Program-made: the position numbers and the translations under genes
From: CAYJPA01 sp964371945
GTDB lineage: Bacteria; Chloroflexota; Chloroflexia; Thermomicrobiales; UBA6265
Direction: 5' to 3'
DNA length: 64,000 nt
Assembly (NCBI GenBank): GCA_964371945.1
Contig: CAYJPA010000008.1
Coordinates: 1-64,000 of the forward strand
The notes under the pieces: generated by a model
Databases searched by the model: none
Told to the model about the DNA's origin: nothing
What the model saw: only the letters and a program-made list of their open reading frames with translations
In this document: positions 44,485-53,757 of the stretch, in pieces
Position numbering within the stretch: the stretch's first letter is position 1
Layout of the letters: each line of letters begins with the position of its first letter

Positions 44485-45609
44485 TCACACCACTCGCAGC
44501 CGCTCGAGAACCTCCGGGTCGATTTCGACACCGAGTCCGGGCGCGGTCGGAACCTTCACGTACCCGTTTTGCAGCGGGAATCGCTCGCACGTCAGCGACG
44601 AGTTGATCGGAGTCCTGGCCACTGCATATTCCAGGAACTGCGCCGCCGGGACGACGGCGAGAACATGGAGCGTCGCCGCTTTGATGATCCCGCTCTTCCA
44701 CGCGTGCGGCATGAATCCCACGTCACGCTCGTGGGCGAGCGCGGCGATCCGTACCGCCTCGGCCAGCCCGCCGCAGCGGGTGACGTCCGGCTGCACGATG
44801 TCGATCCGGCCCCGCTCGATCAGATCGGCAAACTCGCGATAGGTCGTCAGCTGCTCGCCGGTGGAGACCGGCACAGTCGCCGCATCCGCGAGACTGGCGT
44901 AGGCATCGAGCTCGTCCGGTAAGAGGGGCTCCTCCAGGCAGCAGACCCCGACCTCCTCACACGCCCGCGCGACCCGGAGTGCGACGCCAGCGTCGGCGCC
45001 ATACCCGAGACCAGCATCGACGATGATCTCGACGTCCGGCCCAGCGGCCTCCTTCGCGGCTCGGATCAGGACGATATCGTGATCCGGATCCTGTCCGAGA
45101 ACCCCCCAACCGAGCTTCACGGCCGTGAACCCGTCGGACACGAGCTCGTCAACCCGCGCCCGTACGGCCTCGGGCGTATCGGGCATCAGCGTCGACGCGT
45201 AGGCCCTTAGGCGGTCACGTTTGGGCGTGCCAATCAGCGCGGAGACCGGTTTGCCCAGAGCTTTGCCCTTGATGTCCCAGAGCGCGATTTCGACGCCGCT
45301 GAGAGCATGGACGCCGACGCCACGGCGACCGAAGTAGATCGCCCGGCGATAGAGCTTCCTGGTCAACTCCTCGACCGGTAGCGGGTCTTCGCCAACCAGC
45401 AACGTGCCGAGCCCTGCGCCGATCGAGTGTGAATAGGGCGCCTCGATTGCCGCGCGCACCATTTCGGGCGAGGAATCGACTTCCGCGACGCCGGTGATTC
45501 CCTCGTCAGTGTGGATCAAGATAACGAGATCGTCTTGGCTCCCATCCGAGATTGATCCGTCGACACTTGGTTGGCGAAGGACGATCGCTTCGACGTTCGT
45601 GATGCGCAT
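44485..45609 (-). CDS. Enolase-superfamily sugar-acid dehydratase
   Basis: A 374-residue mandelate-racemase-type enzyme. Lys165 in AVKLGWG, metal ligands Asp198 (IVDAGLG), Glu226 (LEEPLL) and Glu252 (STGEQL), and His302 (MPHAWKS) form the active site. MPHAW replaces the PHN motif of the 11448 enzyme, so the two act on different substrates. ATG 45609. It follows the MalG-type permease by 58 bases and precedes the glycosidase-like gene, suggesting breakdown of a glycosylated sugar acid. Confidence 0.87.
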   Translation of the reverse strand: MRITNVEAIVLRQPSVDGSISDGSQDDLVILIHTDEGITGVAEVDSSPEMVRAAIEAPYSHSIGAGLGTLLVGEDPLPVEELTRKLYRRAIYFGRRGVGVHALSGVEIALWDIKGKALGKPVSALIGTPKRDRLRAYASTLMPDTPEAVRARVDELVSDGFTAVKLGWGVLGQDPDHDIVLIRAAKEAAGPDVEIIVDAGLGYGADAGVALRVARACEEVGVCCLEEPLLPDELDAYASLADAATVPVSTGEQLTTYREFADLIERGRIDIVQPDVTRCGGLAEAVRIAALAHERDVGFMPHAWKSGIIKAATLHVLAVVPAAQFLEYAVARTPINSSLTCERFPLQNGYVKVPTAPGLGVEIDPEVLERLRVV

Positions 45610-45667
45610 TGGTGCTCCTTGGATCTCCTCGCTCTACTAAACGACTGGCGAAAGACCGGTCAACTGG

Positions 45668-46561
45668 TCATCCCTTCATTCCGCTCAACACGACGCCCTG
45701 CACGAAGAACCGCTGCAACAACACGAAAATCACGATCGTCGGGACGATGCTAATCGTGGCCGCGGTCATCACCATCGGCAGATCGGACAGGTAGCGGCCG
45801 CTGAGCCAGGACAACCCGACCGGGAAGGTCATCAGGTCCCGATCCTGCAGAAAGACGAGCGGCCACAGCAGGTTGTTCCAGCTCGAAAGGAACGAGAAAA
45901 GGGCAACCGCCGCCATGACCGGGCCGCTCAGCGGCAGGAAGATCCCGGCGTACGCCCGCAGTGGTGTGCAGCCGTCCAGCTTGGCCGCCTCCTCGAGCTC
46001 GATTGGGATCGTCTTGTAGAACTGGCGCATGAGGAACGTTCCAAACGCCGGGCCGAACCAGGCCGGCACGAACAACGGGTAATGCGTGTCGACCCAGCCG
46101 AGCTCGCGCATGAGCAAGAAGGTCGGGATCAGGGTCACCTGGTTCGGCACCATCAACGTGGCCAACACGATCACGAAGAGGACGTCCCGCCCCCAGAAGC
46201 GGATCCGGGCGAACGCGTACCCTGCCAGCGAGCAGGAGACGACCGTGCCGATGACCGTCAGCGCGCTCACCTTCACACTGTTGAGCAGCATCCGGAACAG
46301 GGGAATCCGATCCCACACATCCTGGTAGTTGCTCCAGACGGCCGGGTCCGGTATCCACTGCGGCGGGAATGTGTAAGCGCTGGTCATCGTTTTGAGCGAG
46401 GTCGACGTCATGTAAAAGATCGGCGCCAACGCCGCTAGCGCTCCGGCGGTCAGCAGCAGATAGACGACGACGTTCTCAGGCGAGATCCGCGACGAGGCCC
46501 GCTTCCCGGCACGTGATCCGGTCACGGCGGTCCTCCCGGTACGTCTCTCGTCAGAGGTCAT
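45668..46561 (-). CDS. Sugar ABC transporter permease, MalG type
   Basis: A 297-residue inner-membrane protein with six membrane segments. ALAPIFYMTSTSLKTMTSAY near the N terminus and the coupling loop ELEEAAKLDGCTPLRAY with IFLPLSGP are typical. The N terminus has a basic polar tail of about 30 residues (DERRTGRTAVTGSRAGKR). It overlaps the preceding permease gene by 11 bases. Confidence 0.9.
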   Translation of the reverse strand: MTSDERRTGRTAVTGSRAGKRASSRISPENVVVYLLLTAGALAALAPIFYMTSTSLKTMTSAYTFPPQWIPDPAVWSNYQDVWDRIPLFRMLLNSVKVSALTVIGTVVSCSLAGYAFARIRFWGRDVLFVIVLATLMVPNQVTLIPTFLLMRELGWVDTHYPLFVPAWFGPAFGTFLMRQFYKTIPIELEEAAKLDGCTPLRAYAGIFLPLSGPVMAAVALFSFLSSWNNLLWPLVFLQDRDLMTFPVGLSWLSGRYLSDLPMVMTAATISIVPTIVIFVLLQRFFVQGVVLSGMKG

Positions 46562-47504
46562 AATGAACCCACCGACGCTGCAAGCGGAGCTGGATGAGCG
46601 ACAGGACCATGATGATCATGAAGAGGACATAGCCAATCGCCGACGCGCGTCCCATCGTGAAAACCCTGAACGCCTCGTCGTAGATGTAGTAAACGAGGGT
46701 GTACACGGCTCGTTCCGGTCCGCCCTCCGGCGTCAGCACATAGGTCTGCTCGAACACCTGAAACGAGTTGATCGTGGAGATGATCAGGATGAAAAACGTG
46801 GTCGGCGTTAGCAACGGCAGCGTGATCGTTCGGAAGACCGTGAGCCTGGCGGCACCATCGACCTTCGCCGCGTCCGAGTAGTCCTTCGGGACCCCCTGCA
46901 GTCCGGCGAGCCAGATCACGATCGGATAACCGATCCCCTGCCACGCACTCACGAGCACGACCGAGGTCATCGCGTGACGTGGCGAGAGCAGCCACGGTTG
47001 TGCGTCGAACCCGACCTGTTTCAACAGCCAGTTGAGCAGACCCGTTCGGTAATCGAAGAGCACGCGCCAGACGAGCGCGACGGCGACGACCGAACAGACC
47101 GCCGGTAAGAAGAATAGTGTGCGGTAGAGCGTCTGGAACCGATGTCCCTGGTTCAGTCCGGCAGCGATCAAGAGTGAAACCGTCATCTGCAGCGGGATCA
47201 CGCAGATTGTATAGATCGAGGTTGCTCGGAGCGCGGTCCAGAAATGGGTTTCGCCGGTGAGCAGGTCGCGATAGTTCGCCAACCCAACCCACCGGGGCGA
47301 ACCGACAATGTTCCACTCGGTCAGACTGATCACGAACCCTGCGGCGATCGGGCCGATGGAGAAGGCGAGGAGCCCGAATACAGTCGGAGCCACGAACAAC
47401 CAGCCCCAAAAGTGGTCACTCTGAACGAGCCGCTGCCGAAACGATCGGCGGCGGAGATCGGTCATTGGCGCGGTCGTGGTCGTGGTCGTCGGGTATCCAA
47501 TCAT
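46551..47504 (-). CDS. Sugar ABC transporter permease, MalF type
   Basis: A 317-residue inner-membrane protein. Markers: GWLFVAPTVFGLLAFSIGPI, the VGLANYRDLL loop and the coupling loop DYSDAAKVDGAARLTVF with TITLPLLTP. The N terminus has a run of six threonines (PTTTTTTAP); the internal Met at about residue 14 is an alternative start without a ribosome-binding site. It lies 165 bases after the binding-protein stop, with a hairpin between. Confidence 0.9.
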   Translation of the reverse strand: MIGYPTTTTTTAPMTDLRRRSFRQRLVQSDHFWGWLFVAPTVFGLLAFSIGPIAAGFVISLTEWNIVGSPRWVGLANYRDLLTGETHFWTALRATSIYTICVIPLQMTVSLLIAAGLNQGHRFQTLYRTLFFLPAVCSVVAVALVWRVLFDYRTGLLNWLLKQVGFDAQPWLLSPRHAMTSVVLVSAWQGIGYPIVIWLAGLQGVPKDYSDAAKVDGAARLTVFRTITLPLLTPTTFFILIISTINSFQVFEQTYVLTPEGGPERAVYTLVYYIYDEAFRVFTMGRASAIGYVLFMIIMVLSLIQLRLQRRWVHYDL

Positions 47505-47617
47505 CGTTCACCCGTGGTCCGAGCGGTTCTTGCGGCTCGTTCGACGCCTAGAAATCATGCACACTGGTCGAGTGGGTATACCAAAGCCGGTGCGCTTGAT
47601 GGGGCAAATTCTGCTTT

Positions 47618-47660
47618 GAACGAGAGAGCCCTCCACTCCGAGTCGAGGGCTCTCTCGTTC
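47618..47660 (-). promoter_or_regulatory. Perfect hairpin between binding-protein and permease genes (GntR operon)
   Basis: GAACGAGAGAGCCCTC 47618-47633 and its exact reverse complement 47645-47660 form a 16-base stem with an 11-base loop, 9 bases after the binding-protein stop. No T-tract follows on the transcribed strand (AAAGCAGAATTT). Same placement as the hairpins in the other three importer operons, with an unrelated sequence. Confidence 0.7.
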
Positions 47661-47669
47661 GACAACGCA

Positions 47670-49040
47670 TTAGGCGGTCGAGTTGATCGCCTCAGTGAGT
47701 TTGGTGTTGTACTCATCCAGCAGACCGTTCACTTCGGTGCAGAGCGTCAGCAGGTTGCGCTCGAAATCCTGGTAGACAGGACCCCATTCGGTCCCGTTCT
47801 TGGTCGTCCCCAGGTAATACTCGTACGCCGAGCGGCCGCCCATCTCCTCGTAGGACCAGACCACGTTCGTCTCGCTGGGTCCACGCGTGCCGCTACGCTT
47901 GGCCAGGAATTCTGGCGAGGCGCCAGCCTCCTTGAGCACCGGCCCGAGACTCCCCGCCACGTTTAACTGCGCGGTGAGATCGAACACAAGATGCTTCAGG
48001 AACGCCCATGCCTCATCCGGGTGCTGGGAATCCTTTGCGATCCCCATCGTGTCCGAGGCCGCGTAGACGTGGTAACCATCGGGGTATCCCGCCGGCCCCT
48101 GCGGCGGCGGCGCGACGTCCCAGTCGAAGTCCGCGATCTGGGTATAGAGCGAGAACTGCCACTCGCCATTGACCATGATCGCAGCCTGTTGGGAGACGAA
48201 CGCATCAGTCGGCGGCGTGACGCCCGGTTCCGGCGCGATCAGCGCGTGTTGCGTGCAGGCCAGATCAGCCAGCAGCCCGTACCCCTGCGCGGTGCCGGGA
48301 TCAGTGAGCATGGCGGCGGAATAGTCCTCATTGAAGAAATGCCCGCCGAAGTTCCGCACGAACGGTTCCGTGTGTTGGCCGCCGGAGAAGAAGACGCCGT
48401 AGTGGGCCACGTCATTTGCGTCGAACCCGCTGTCGGCCGGGCTCCGGCCCTCGCCGTCACGGGTAAGGGCAATCGCGGCGGCACTAAAATCGTCCATCGT
48501 CCACCCGTTGGCGGGGTAGGCAACGCCGTACTGGTCGAACAGCGTCTTGTTGAAGAAGACCAATCCGCCGGTCAGATAGACCGGCAAACCGAGCTGCTCT
48601 TCTTTCCCGAGCACCCGACCGAAGACCAGCGTATCGGCGATCAACGAAACATCGACGTCGCTAGCTATCCGGTCACGCAGATCGAGCATGAGCCCCTGCG
48701 CGGCCCACGGGAAGTTGCCGTTGCTGATGACCAAATCGGGCGGGGCTTTGGCAGCGAACTGCGGCGTGAGCACGGTTTCCAATTGCGGGTAGTCGATCAG
48801 CTCGTAGGAGACGGTGACGCCCGGGTTCTTTGCCTCGAAGTCCGCGATGATCAGTTTGAGCGCGTCTTCCCATCCAGCCCAGACGTGGTAGGCGACCCGG
48901 ATCTCGACCGGCTCCTGAGCTTGTCCGACGGACGTGGTGCCGATCAAAGCCGGCGTAGTCGCGGCGACTCCGGCCGCGGCTCCAGTCTGGATCAATCGAC
49001 GACGAGAGATCTGCTTGTTCAAACGTTTGCGCGTGACCAC
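47670..49040 (-). CDS. Sugar ABC transporter solute-binding protein, Tat-exported
   Basis: A 456-residue exported binding protein. The signal has SRRRLIQTGAAAG, a hydrophobic part and cleavage near GQAQEP. Features of family 1: ALKLIIADFEAKNPGVTVSY, FFNKTLFDQYGVAYP and MVNGEWQFSLY. GTG 49040 with GAGGAGGAAA upstream. Second gene of the operon, 48 bases after the GntR gene. Ligand unknown; the downstream glycosidase and dehydratase suggest a glycoside or uronate-type sugar. Confidence 0.9.
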   Translation of the reverse strand: MVTRKRLNKQISRRRLIQTGAAAGVAATTPALIGTTSVGQAQEPVEIRVAYHVWAGWEDALKLIIADFEAKNPGVTVSYELIDYPQLETVLTPQFAAKAPPDLVISNGNFPWAAQGLMLDLRDRIASDVDVSLIADTLVFGRVLGKEEQLGLPVYLTGGLVFFNKTLFDQYGVAYPANGWTMDDFSAAAIALTRDGEGRSPADSGFDANDVAHYGVFFSGGQHTEPFVRNFGGHFFNEDYSAAMLTDPGTAQGYGLLADLACTQHALIAPEPGVTPPTDAFVSQQAAIMVNGEWQFSLYTQIADFDWDVAPPPQGPAGYPDGYHVYAASDTMGIAKDSQHPDEAWAFLKHLVFDLTAQLNVAGSLGPVLKEAGASPEFLAKRSGTRGPSETNVVWSYEEMGGRSAYEYYLGTTKNGTEWGPVYQDFERNLLTLCTEVNGLLDEYNTKLTEAINSTA

Positions 49041-49088
49041 GGCGTTTCCTCCTCAACTGAATTGGAATCCCACGAACCGGCCATCGAG

Positions 49089-49868
49089 TTATTCGGCGCC
49101 GGCGACCGACGAACCGCTGGTGAGATACCCGGCCTCCTCCCACTCCCGGTAACTGCGAATCAGGTGGTCGCTCATGTGTCCGCGCGCCGCATCGGCGTCG
49201 CGGGCACGGACCGCGTCGAGGATGGCGTGATGCTCGCGGATGGCCGCTTCCCGCGATCCCTCGAGCACGGTGCCGAGGAACATCCCTTCCATTAGAAGCG
49301 GGCGCAAGCTACTGAGCAGCATGGCCAGCACCGTATTGCCGGCGGCCTGGCTCAGGATCTCGTGGAAGGCGACGTCGGTTTCGACCAATTCGAGGGGGCC
49401 CGAGGAGCGACGTTGCCGCTCGAGCGCGTCGGCCAGCGCCTCTACCGCCTCCGGGGCCGCGCGCTGGGCAGCCATGCCGGCGTTGTGGATCTCTACGAGG
49501 CGGCGCGTCTCCATCAGCTCCGGAAGCGAGATCACCTCGCGCCGCAACATGTGGCCCAGTACGTCGGCAACTGCGGCTTTGCCGCCGTCGCTCACATAAA
49601 TCCCACTGCCGGTGCGGGCCCTGACGAGACCGCGTTGTTCGAGCGCCCCCACGGCATCGCGCACCACCGACCGACTGACGCCGAACGAGCTCGCGAGCTC
49701 CCGCTCCGACGGGAGCCGGTCCCCGGGATTCAAACCGCGCTCGACGACCAAGTGCTCGATTTGCTGGGCGAGCCAACTGCTGAGCAAGCCAGTGCCGGAG
49801 GGAGGCCCCACTTCGAGGCGACCCGCCCATGCGGCGTCGGGCATTCCGTTCGCGGTCGGCTTGGACAT
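49089..49868 (-). CDS. GntR-family (FadR subfamily) transcriptional regulator
   Basis: A 259-residue regulator. The winged helix (about 28-100) shows GDRLPSERELASSFGVSRSV, VRDAVGALEQRGLV and RTGSGIYV. The C-terminal helical domain (FCD) has the metal or ligand pattern Asp in ETDVAFHEIL, His in FHEIL and His in EHHAILDAV. It heads the operon and probably represses it until a sugar-acid intermediate binds. A palindromic operator overlaps its own promoter (49896-49936), so it is likely self-regulated. ATG 49868. Confidence 0.9.
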   Translation of the reverse strand: MSKPTANGMPDAAWAGRLEVGPPSGTGLLSSWLAQQIEHLVVERGLNPGDRLPSERELASSFGVSRSVVRDAVGALEQRGLVRARTGSGIYVSDGGKAAVADVLGHMLRREVISLPELMETRRLVEIHNAGMAAQRAAPEAVEALADALERQRRSSGPLELVETDVAFHEILSQAAGNTVLAMLLSSLRPLLMEGMFLGTVLEGSREAAIREHHAILDAVRARDADAARGHMSDHLIRSYREWEEAGYLTSGSSVAGAE

Positions 49869-49895
49869 CTTGTCGATCCAGATAACATTGGTCTT

Positions 49896-49936
49896 ATTGG
49901 TATGACCAATACTACCACTTTTGATGCATCTGTCAA
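49896..49936 (-). promoter_or_regulatory. Promoter and overlapping FadR-type operator of the GntR operon
   Basis: On the minus strand TTGACA (49936-49931) is followed after 16 bases by TAGTAT (49914-49909). Overlapping the -10 and covering the expected start of transcription is ATTGGT-ATG-ACCAAT (49896-49910), a perfect 6-3-6 palindrome with the TGGT-N3-ACCA core known for FadR-subfamily regulators. A dimer there would block RNA polymerase. The GntR ATG lies 28 bases further on. Confidence 0.75.
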
Positions 49937-50189
49937 GGATCCAATGTCGGTGTTCTGTGATTCTGTCGCGTCATGAAGACCTCGAGCGAGACGTTGACAG
50001 TTCGAGAACAAGAACGGCTGAGTGTGTTGAATGCAGTTATTGGAGGTGGGTCACAGTGATGGCGGCGGATGTTCTTGAGTTCTCTGAGCGGCGAGTGCAG
50101 CGGCAGGGGGTCAACCCTGTGTAGTAATGCGACCAGAAGGAGAGGGCCGAAACGTATTCCTATATGCATCGGCTTGCGGATAAAGGGGA

Positions 50190-50435
50190 TTGTCCGATCT
50201 TGAATCGTTATCGTTGCTCGCGAGTGAAGGGCCTGTCTATCGAGGCCCGATGCCGACCCGCGAGATTAGCTTTAGGTTTGGGCCGAGACCCCACTGGGGC
50301 AAGCTCTTCCTCGCCACCGCCCGTGACCTCGAACCGCGCTACGAGCGCCTGCCGGACTTCCGCCGCCTGGCCGAACGACTCGATTCCCGGCGAGTCTTCC
50401 GCAACGCATTTCTCGAGCGCCACATATTCGGTTGA
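50190..50435 (+). pseudogene. Duplicated 3' end of the alditol-oxidase-like gene
   Basis: Bases 50288-50423 are identical to 39786-39921, the last coding part of the gene at 38680. Sequence on both sides differs. The frame ends with the same ...FLERHIFG, one residue changed, and its own stop TGA. An 81-codon open frame starts at ATG 50190, but its first part (SDLESLSLLASEGPVYRG) is unrelated to the oxidase. It is a fragment of a second copy or a translocated gene end. Confidence 0.75.
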
Positions 50436-51446
50436 CCCGACGGGCGCCGGTTCTCCGATGGGCGCACACAAATGCACACTTTTCGCGGCTTGAGGTCCGG
50501 GAGAAGTGATTGGCGACGGAAATAAATACTATCTTATCAATAAATGAAACATATTTTGCAATGTGATTGATATGGCGATGGGCGGTCGTGATCTGTCAGC
50601 GCGAGCAGCGCCGCGGTGACGAGTGTCGACCGTTTCCGTCGCGGTTTCGGCAGGAATCACTGGTGCTCTCATTCACTCCGCCGTCCTTGCCGATGAGCGG
50701 GCGGTCTCGGAGTGATCGGCGCGCCGAAGCGATCCGATACGGCAATCTGCTCCGTCTCTTGCGCCCGAATCGTCGGGAGTCTTCCGATAGTAGTGTTCTT
50801 GAACTGGCAGATCAGCAGGATCGGCACGCACGACCGCTTGGCGCGCGCGTCCACCACAAGTGGAACCTCTTCACAACTACAGCTTTGCGGCGACCTGAGG
50901 CACGTCGAAGAGGAGTGGTAAGCCATTGCGTCAGGAGAAGGAGCCGACTCGACCAGTAGGCCCGCTGCTAGCGACGTCCGCCGAGCGCAATTCTCATCAA
51001 CCAACCTTGGTATTCACACGATGACTTCCTGAACCGGTCACACAGATTGTATCACAAAACGACCCTTAGTGCGACGACGCTGAACAGCATTACGCAATAT
51101 CGAACATGAGCCCAACAGTGAGGAGGTTGGGGTCATAAACCTCCACGAGTGGTGTTGGAGGCTGCGCCCCCAACACCTGGTATCCGCATTCGATCCGCTG
51201 CTCCTCCTGACGCAATTCTTCCGTCTCTCCGGGGGCGATTGACTCGCGCGATCGCATAGAGCAGTCGTCGATGATTCGCCGGGAACGTCTGATTCCCAAC
51301 GAATGCGGTAATGCGTCAACAGCTGGCGACTCGACTTCGTGGCGACGGCACGCGAAGTGGACAATTGTTCTTCATCCGGTTCGTGACCGTGCTGCGCGGG
51401 TCCGCGAGGGTTTGGTACGTACGCCGCCAGTCCGCTCCGGTAGGGG
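50436..51446. other. About 1 kb without a confident gene, with an AT-rich patch
   Basis: No frame here has convincing protein features. Bases about 50518-50575 are strikingly AT-rich for this genome (AATAAATACTATCTTATCAA and a following ATTTTGCAATG run), which suggests foreign DNA or a promoter-rich edge. ATCACAAAACGACCC near 51051-51065 resembles a shared 16-base word described in the findings. Confidence 0.4.
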
Positions 51447-52562
51447 TCAGGTCCTTAGCCGGTAGTATGTGCTGTATGCGTCCTCGATCGGCAGGATTTC
51501 GACGCCGCTGAAGCCGGCCGCCGCCGCATAGCCGCGTAGGACGTCTGGGCGCATGATCGACCCCGTCGCGGCTGAGGGTTGCTCTGCCATCCCGACTGGT
51601 AAACAGTGCAGCAGACTGAATCCATAGTAGAGGCGCTCGACGTCCCGATCGTTCGCCGCATCTAGGAACCTCTCTCCGGATCGCAAATCGGAAATGAAGA
51701 CGGTTCCTTCCGATCCAGCCAGCGCCCGCATCGTCTTCAGCGCCGCGACCGGTCGGGACATGTCGTGGATGCAGGTAAACGCGGTCACCAGGTCGTAGTG
51801 ACCAGCGAGTTCCGGGTCGCCGGCATCGCGACACGAGATCGTAACGCGATCGTCGAGGCCAGCCTCCGCAACATGCTGGTTCGCGAGCGCCACGGATTCG
51901 GCGTCAAGATCGAATCCGTCGATCCGTACGCCGGGATAAGCCCGCGCGATACCGATGCTCAACCAGCCCGCTCCGCATCCGACATCCGCGACGCGAGCTG
52001 GTGGGTCAGCCTGCATCCGAGCGTGAACGTCTGGCATTGCGGGCAGCCAGGATGAGCCGATCATTTCTTGGTGAAGCACGCGAGAACCGTTGCTTAGTCC
52101 TTCCCGCACATCGGCACCGTACGCGTCGAAGGGCACGCCGCCGCCAGTGCGAAAGGCGTTGAGAATGGCATCCAGCGGGCGAGCCACACCGACCAACAAT
52201 CGCGCTTGCCCGGCCCAATAATTCAGGCTGTCTCGGTCTGCGAGCACCTCGTCGTGACCGGACGGGAGAGAGAATCGTCGCTCTTGCGGCGGCAGCGAGG
52301 CATCATCGGTCATCAGCAGCCCGGCGACGCTTTGTTGCTCCAACCACTCGCGCACAAACCGCTCATGCGTTCCCGTCCGAGCGGCCAGCTCGCTCGACGT
52401 CAGGCCCCGTTCCGCGAGGACATCGTAATAGCCGAACCGTTCCCCGAAAAAGACGGTGTAGACCTCAAGCATGGCCGTACCCGCCTCCCCCAGACGCGCC
52501 AGCAGTGCGTCGCGCCGATCCGACGCGCCATCCTCGCGCGGGATCTCATTTGCCTCGCTCAT
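51447..52562 (-). CDS. SAM-dependent methyltransferase with N-terminal winged helix
   Basis: A 371-residue protein. The N-terminal part (about 15-90) is a winged-helix dimer domain (LTSSELAARTGTHERFVREW, then a QQSVAGLL helix). The class I methyltransferase domain starts near 185 with VADVGCGAGWLSIGIARAYP, then an acidic IDGFDLDAES for the ribose, and ends with HDMSRPVAALKTMRAL and GTVFISDL. ATG 52562 with GGGGAG eight bases upstream; a start at 52592 is possible. Substrate unknown. Flanked by stretches without genes. Confidence 0.85.
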   Translation of the reverse strand: MSEANEIPREDGASDRRDALLARLGEAGTAMLEVYTVFFGERFGYYDVLAERGLTSSELAARTGTHERFVREWLEQQSVAGLLMTDDASLPPQERRFSLPSGHDEVLADRDSLNYWAGQARLLVGVARPLDAILNAFRTGGGVPFDAYGADVREGLSNGSRVLHQEMIGSSWLPAMPDVHARMQADPPARVADVGCGAGWLSIGIARAYPGVRIDGFDLDAESVALANQHVAEAGLDDRVTISCRDAGDPELAGHYDLVTAFTCIHDMSRPVAALKTMRALAGSEGTVFISDLRSGERFLDAANDRDVERLYYGFSLLHCLPVGMAEQPSAATGSIMRPDVLRGYAAAAGFSGVEILPIEDAYSTYYRLRT

Positions 52563-53032
52563 CGTCTTGCTCCCCGTGTGCCTGCAGGGCATACCCGACG
52601 GGGCCCGTCGTGGCCGTGGTCAAGATGCGGAATTCATTCGCTAAGGTGGCCTCATTCTACGCTGCACCGTCGACGGTGGCCAGATTGGCGATCAATCGTG
52701 CTCACGGCCTCGCTTGGGATCCAAGTAGTGGACCAAGGTCTGGACCGAGCATCAGACCGTGAGCTCCCATCCTCCGGTGAAGCAGGAGTTGATTTCATGT
52801 GCGGCCAGCTCCGGGAATGCCGATCACTTCGGGATCGCGAACTGGACGCTGTTCTGATCGATCATGGTGGCTCTCTGATGGCAACACCCGCGGCTAGAGG
52901 CGTAAGGAGGTTGTCTCACAAACGACCCTGCGCGTCGAAAAAGTCGAATTACCGCTTGTGGGCGCCGGGAACCCAGTCCAAGTCATCGACATCCATCGTC
53001 ACGCTGCTGGAAAGCGTCACGTTGCTCCCGCA
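52563..53032. other. Stretch without a confident gene
   Basis: No supported gene. It holds the 16-base word GTCTCACAAACGACCC at 52913-52928, found again at 58772-58787. This may be a left-over insertion-sequence end. Confidence 0.3.
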
Positions 53033-53746
53033 CTACGTCACCTCCAATTGATCCAGCACATTCCGACGAACGTAGAGCGCGGCAGATGGATACGGGCCGA
53101 GCAGCCATTTGTATCCGACCATGGCAAAGAAATCGCAACCACGCTCATGGAGATCCACGGCGAACTGTCCAACCGAATGTGCGCCGTCGATCAGGACGAG
53201 GCTGCCGCCTTCATGCGCCAATCGCGTCATCTCGGCGATCGGCAGCCGGGTCCCGCTGTCGGTGGTGACGTGGCTGACCGCCAGCAGTTTCGTGCGCTTA
53301 GTCAGCACTGCACGGAACCGCTCGAGCATTTCGTCCGCGCTATGGGATACGGGGAGGCGGCTGACCTTTAAGCCACGTCGCCGCACAACGTTCATTAATG
53401 GAATCAGAAGCGCGGGATGCTCCTCATCCGTCACGATGACCTCATCGCCCGCTATCCATGGCAGCCCCTCCACCACTATATTGACCGCGGTCGAGAACCG
53501 CGTGGTGAACGCGATTTCGTCGGCATCGGCCCCGATGAATCGAGCGAGCGACGCCCGTGCCGTTTCAACCCCAAGAAACGCATCGTCGCGCGCAAGCAAC
53601 CTTGCCGGTCCCTCCGCGATCACGGCCCGCGGCACACGCGGAAGCTCCGCCCCGACACTGGTCGAGAGCGGGGCCATGCCGCCGCAATTGAAATAGGTCC
53701 ACCGCGCCAGCATTGGGAAATCGTCGCGAATTCCGCCGAAGGTCAC
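53033..53746 (-). pseudogene. Class V aminotransferase, C-terminally truncated
   Basis: From GTG 53746 the frame reads DDFPMLARWTYFNCGGMAPL, DADEIAFTTRFSTAVNIVVE, GDEVIVTDEEHPALLIPL, VSHVTTDSGTRLPIAEMTRL and LIDGAHSVGQFAVDL, then GYKWLLGPYPSAALYVRR with the PLP lysine. This is a cysteine-desulfurase-like class V fold. The protein stops after 237 residues, about 140 short of the family, right after the PLP lysine region. The small C-terminal domain is gone. GGAG lies upstream of the GTG. It follows the gamma-glutamyltransferase remnant by 11 bases. Confidence 0.7.
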
Positions 53747-53757
53747 GTCTCTCCAAA

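Noticed and set aside
47991..49295. 434-codon plus-strand frame opposite the binding-protein gene
   Set aside because: The signal peptide and family features are all on the minus strand.
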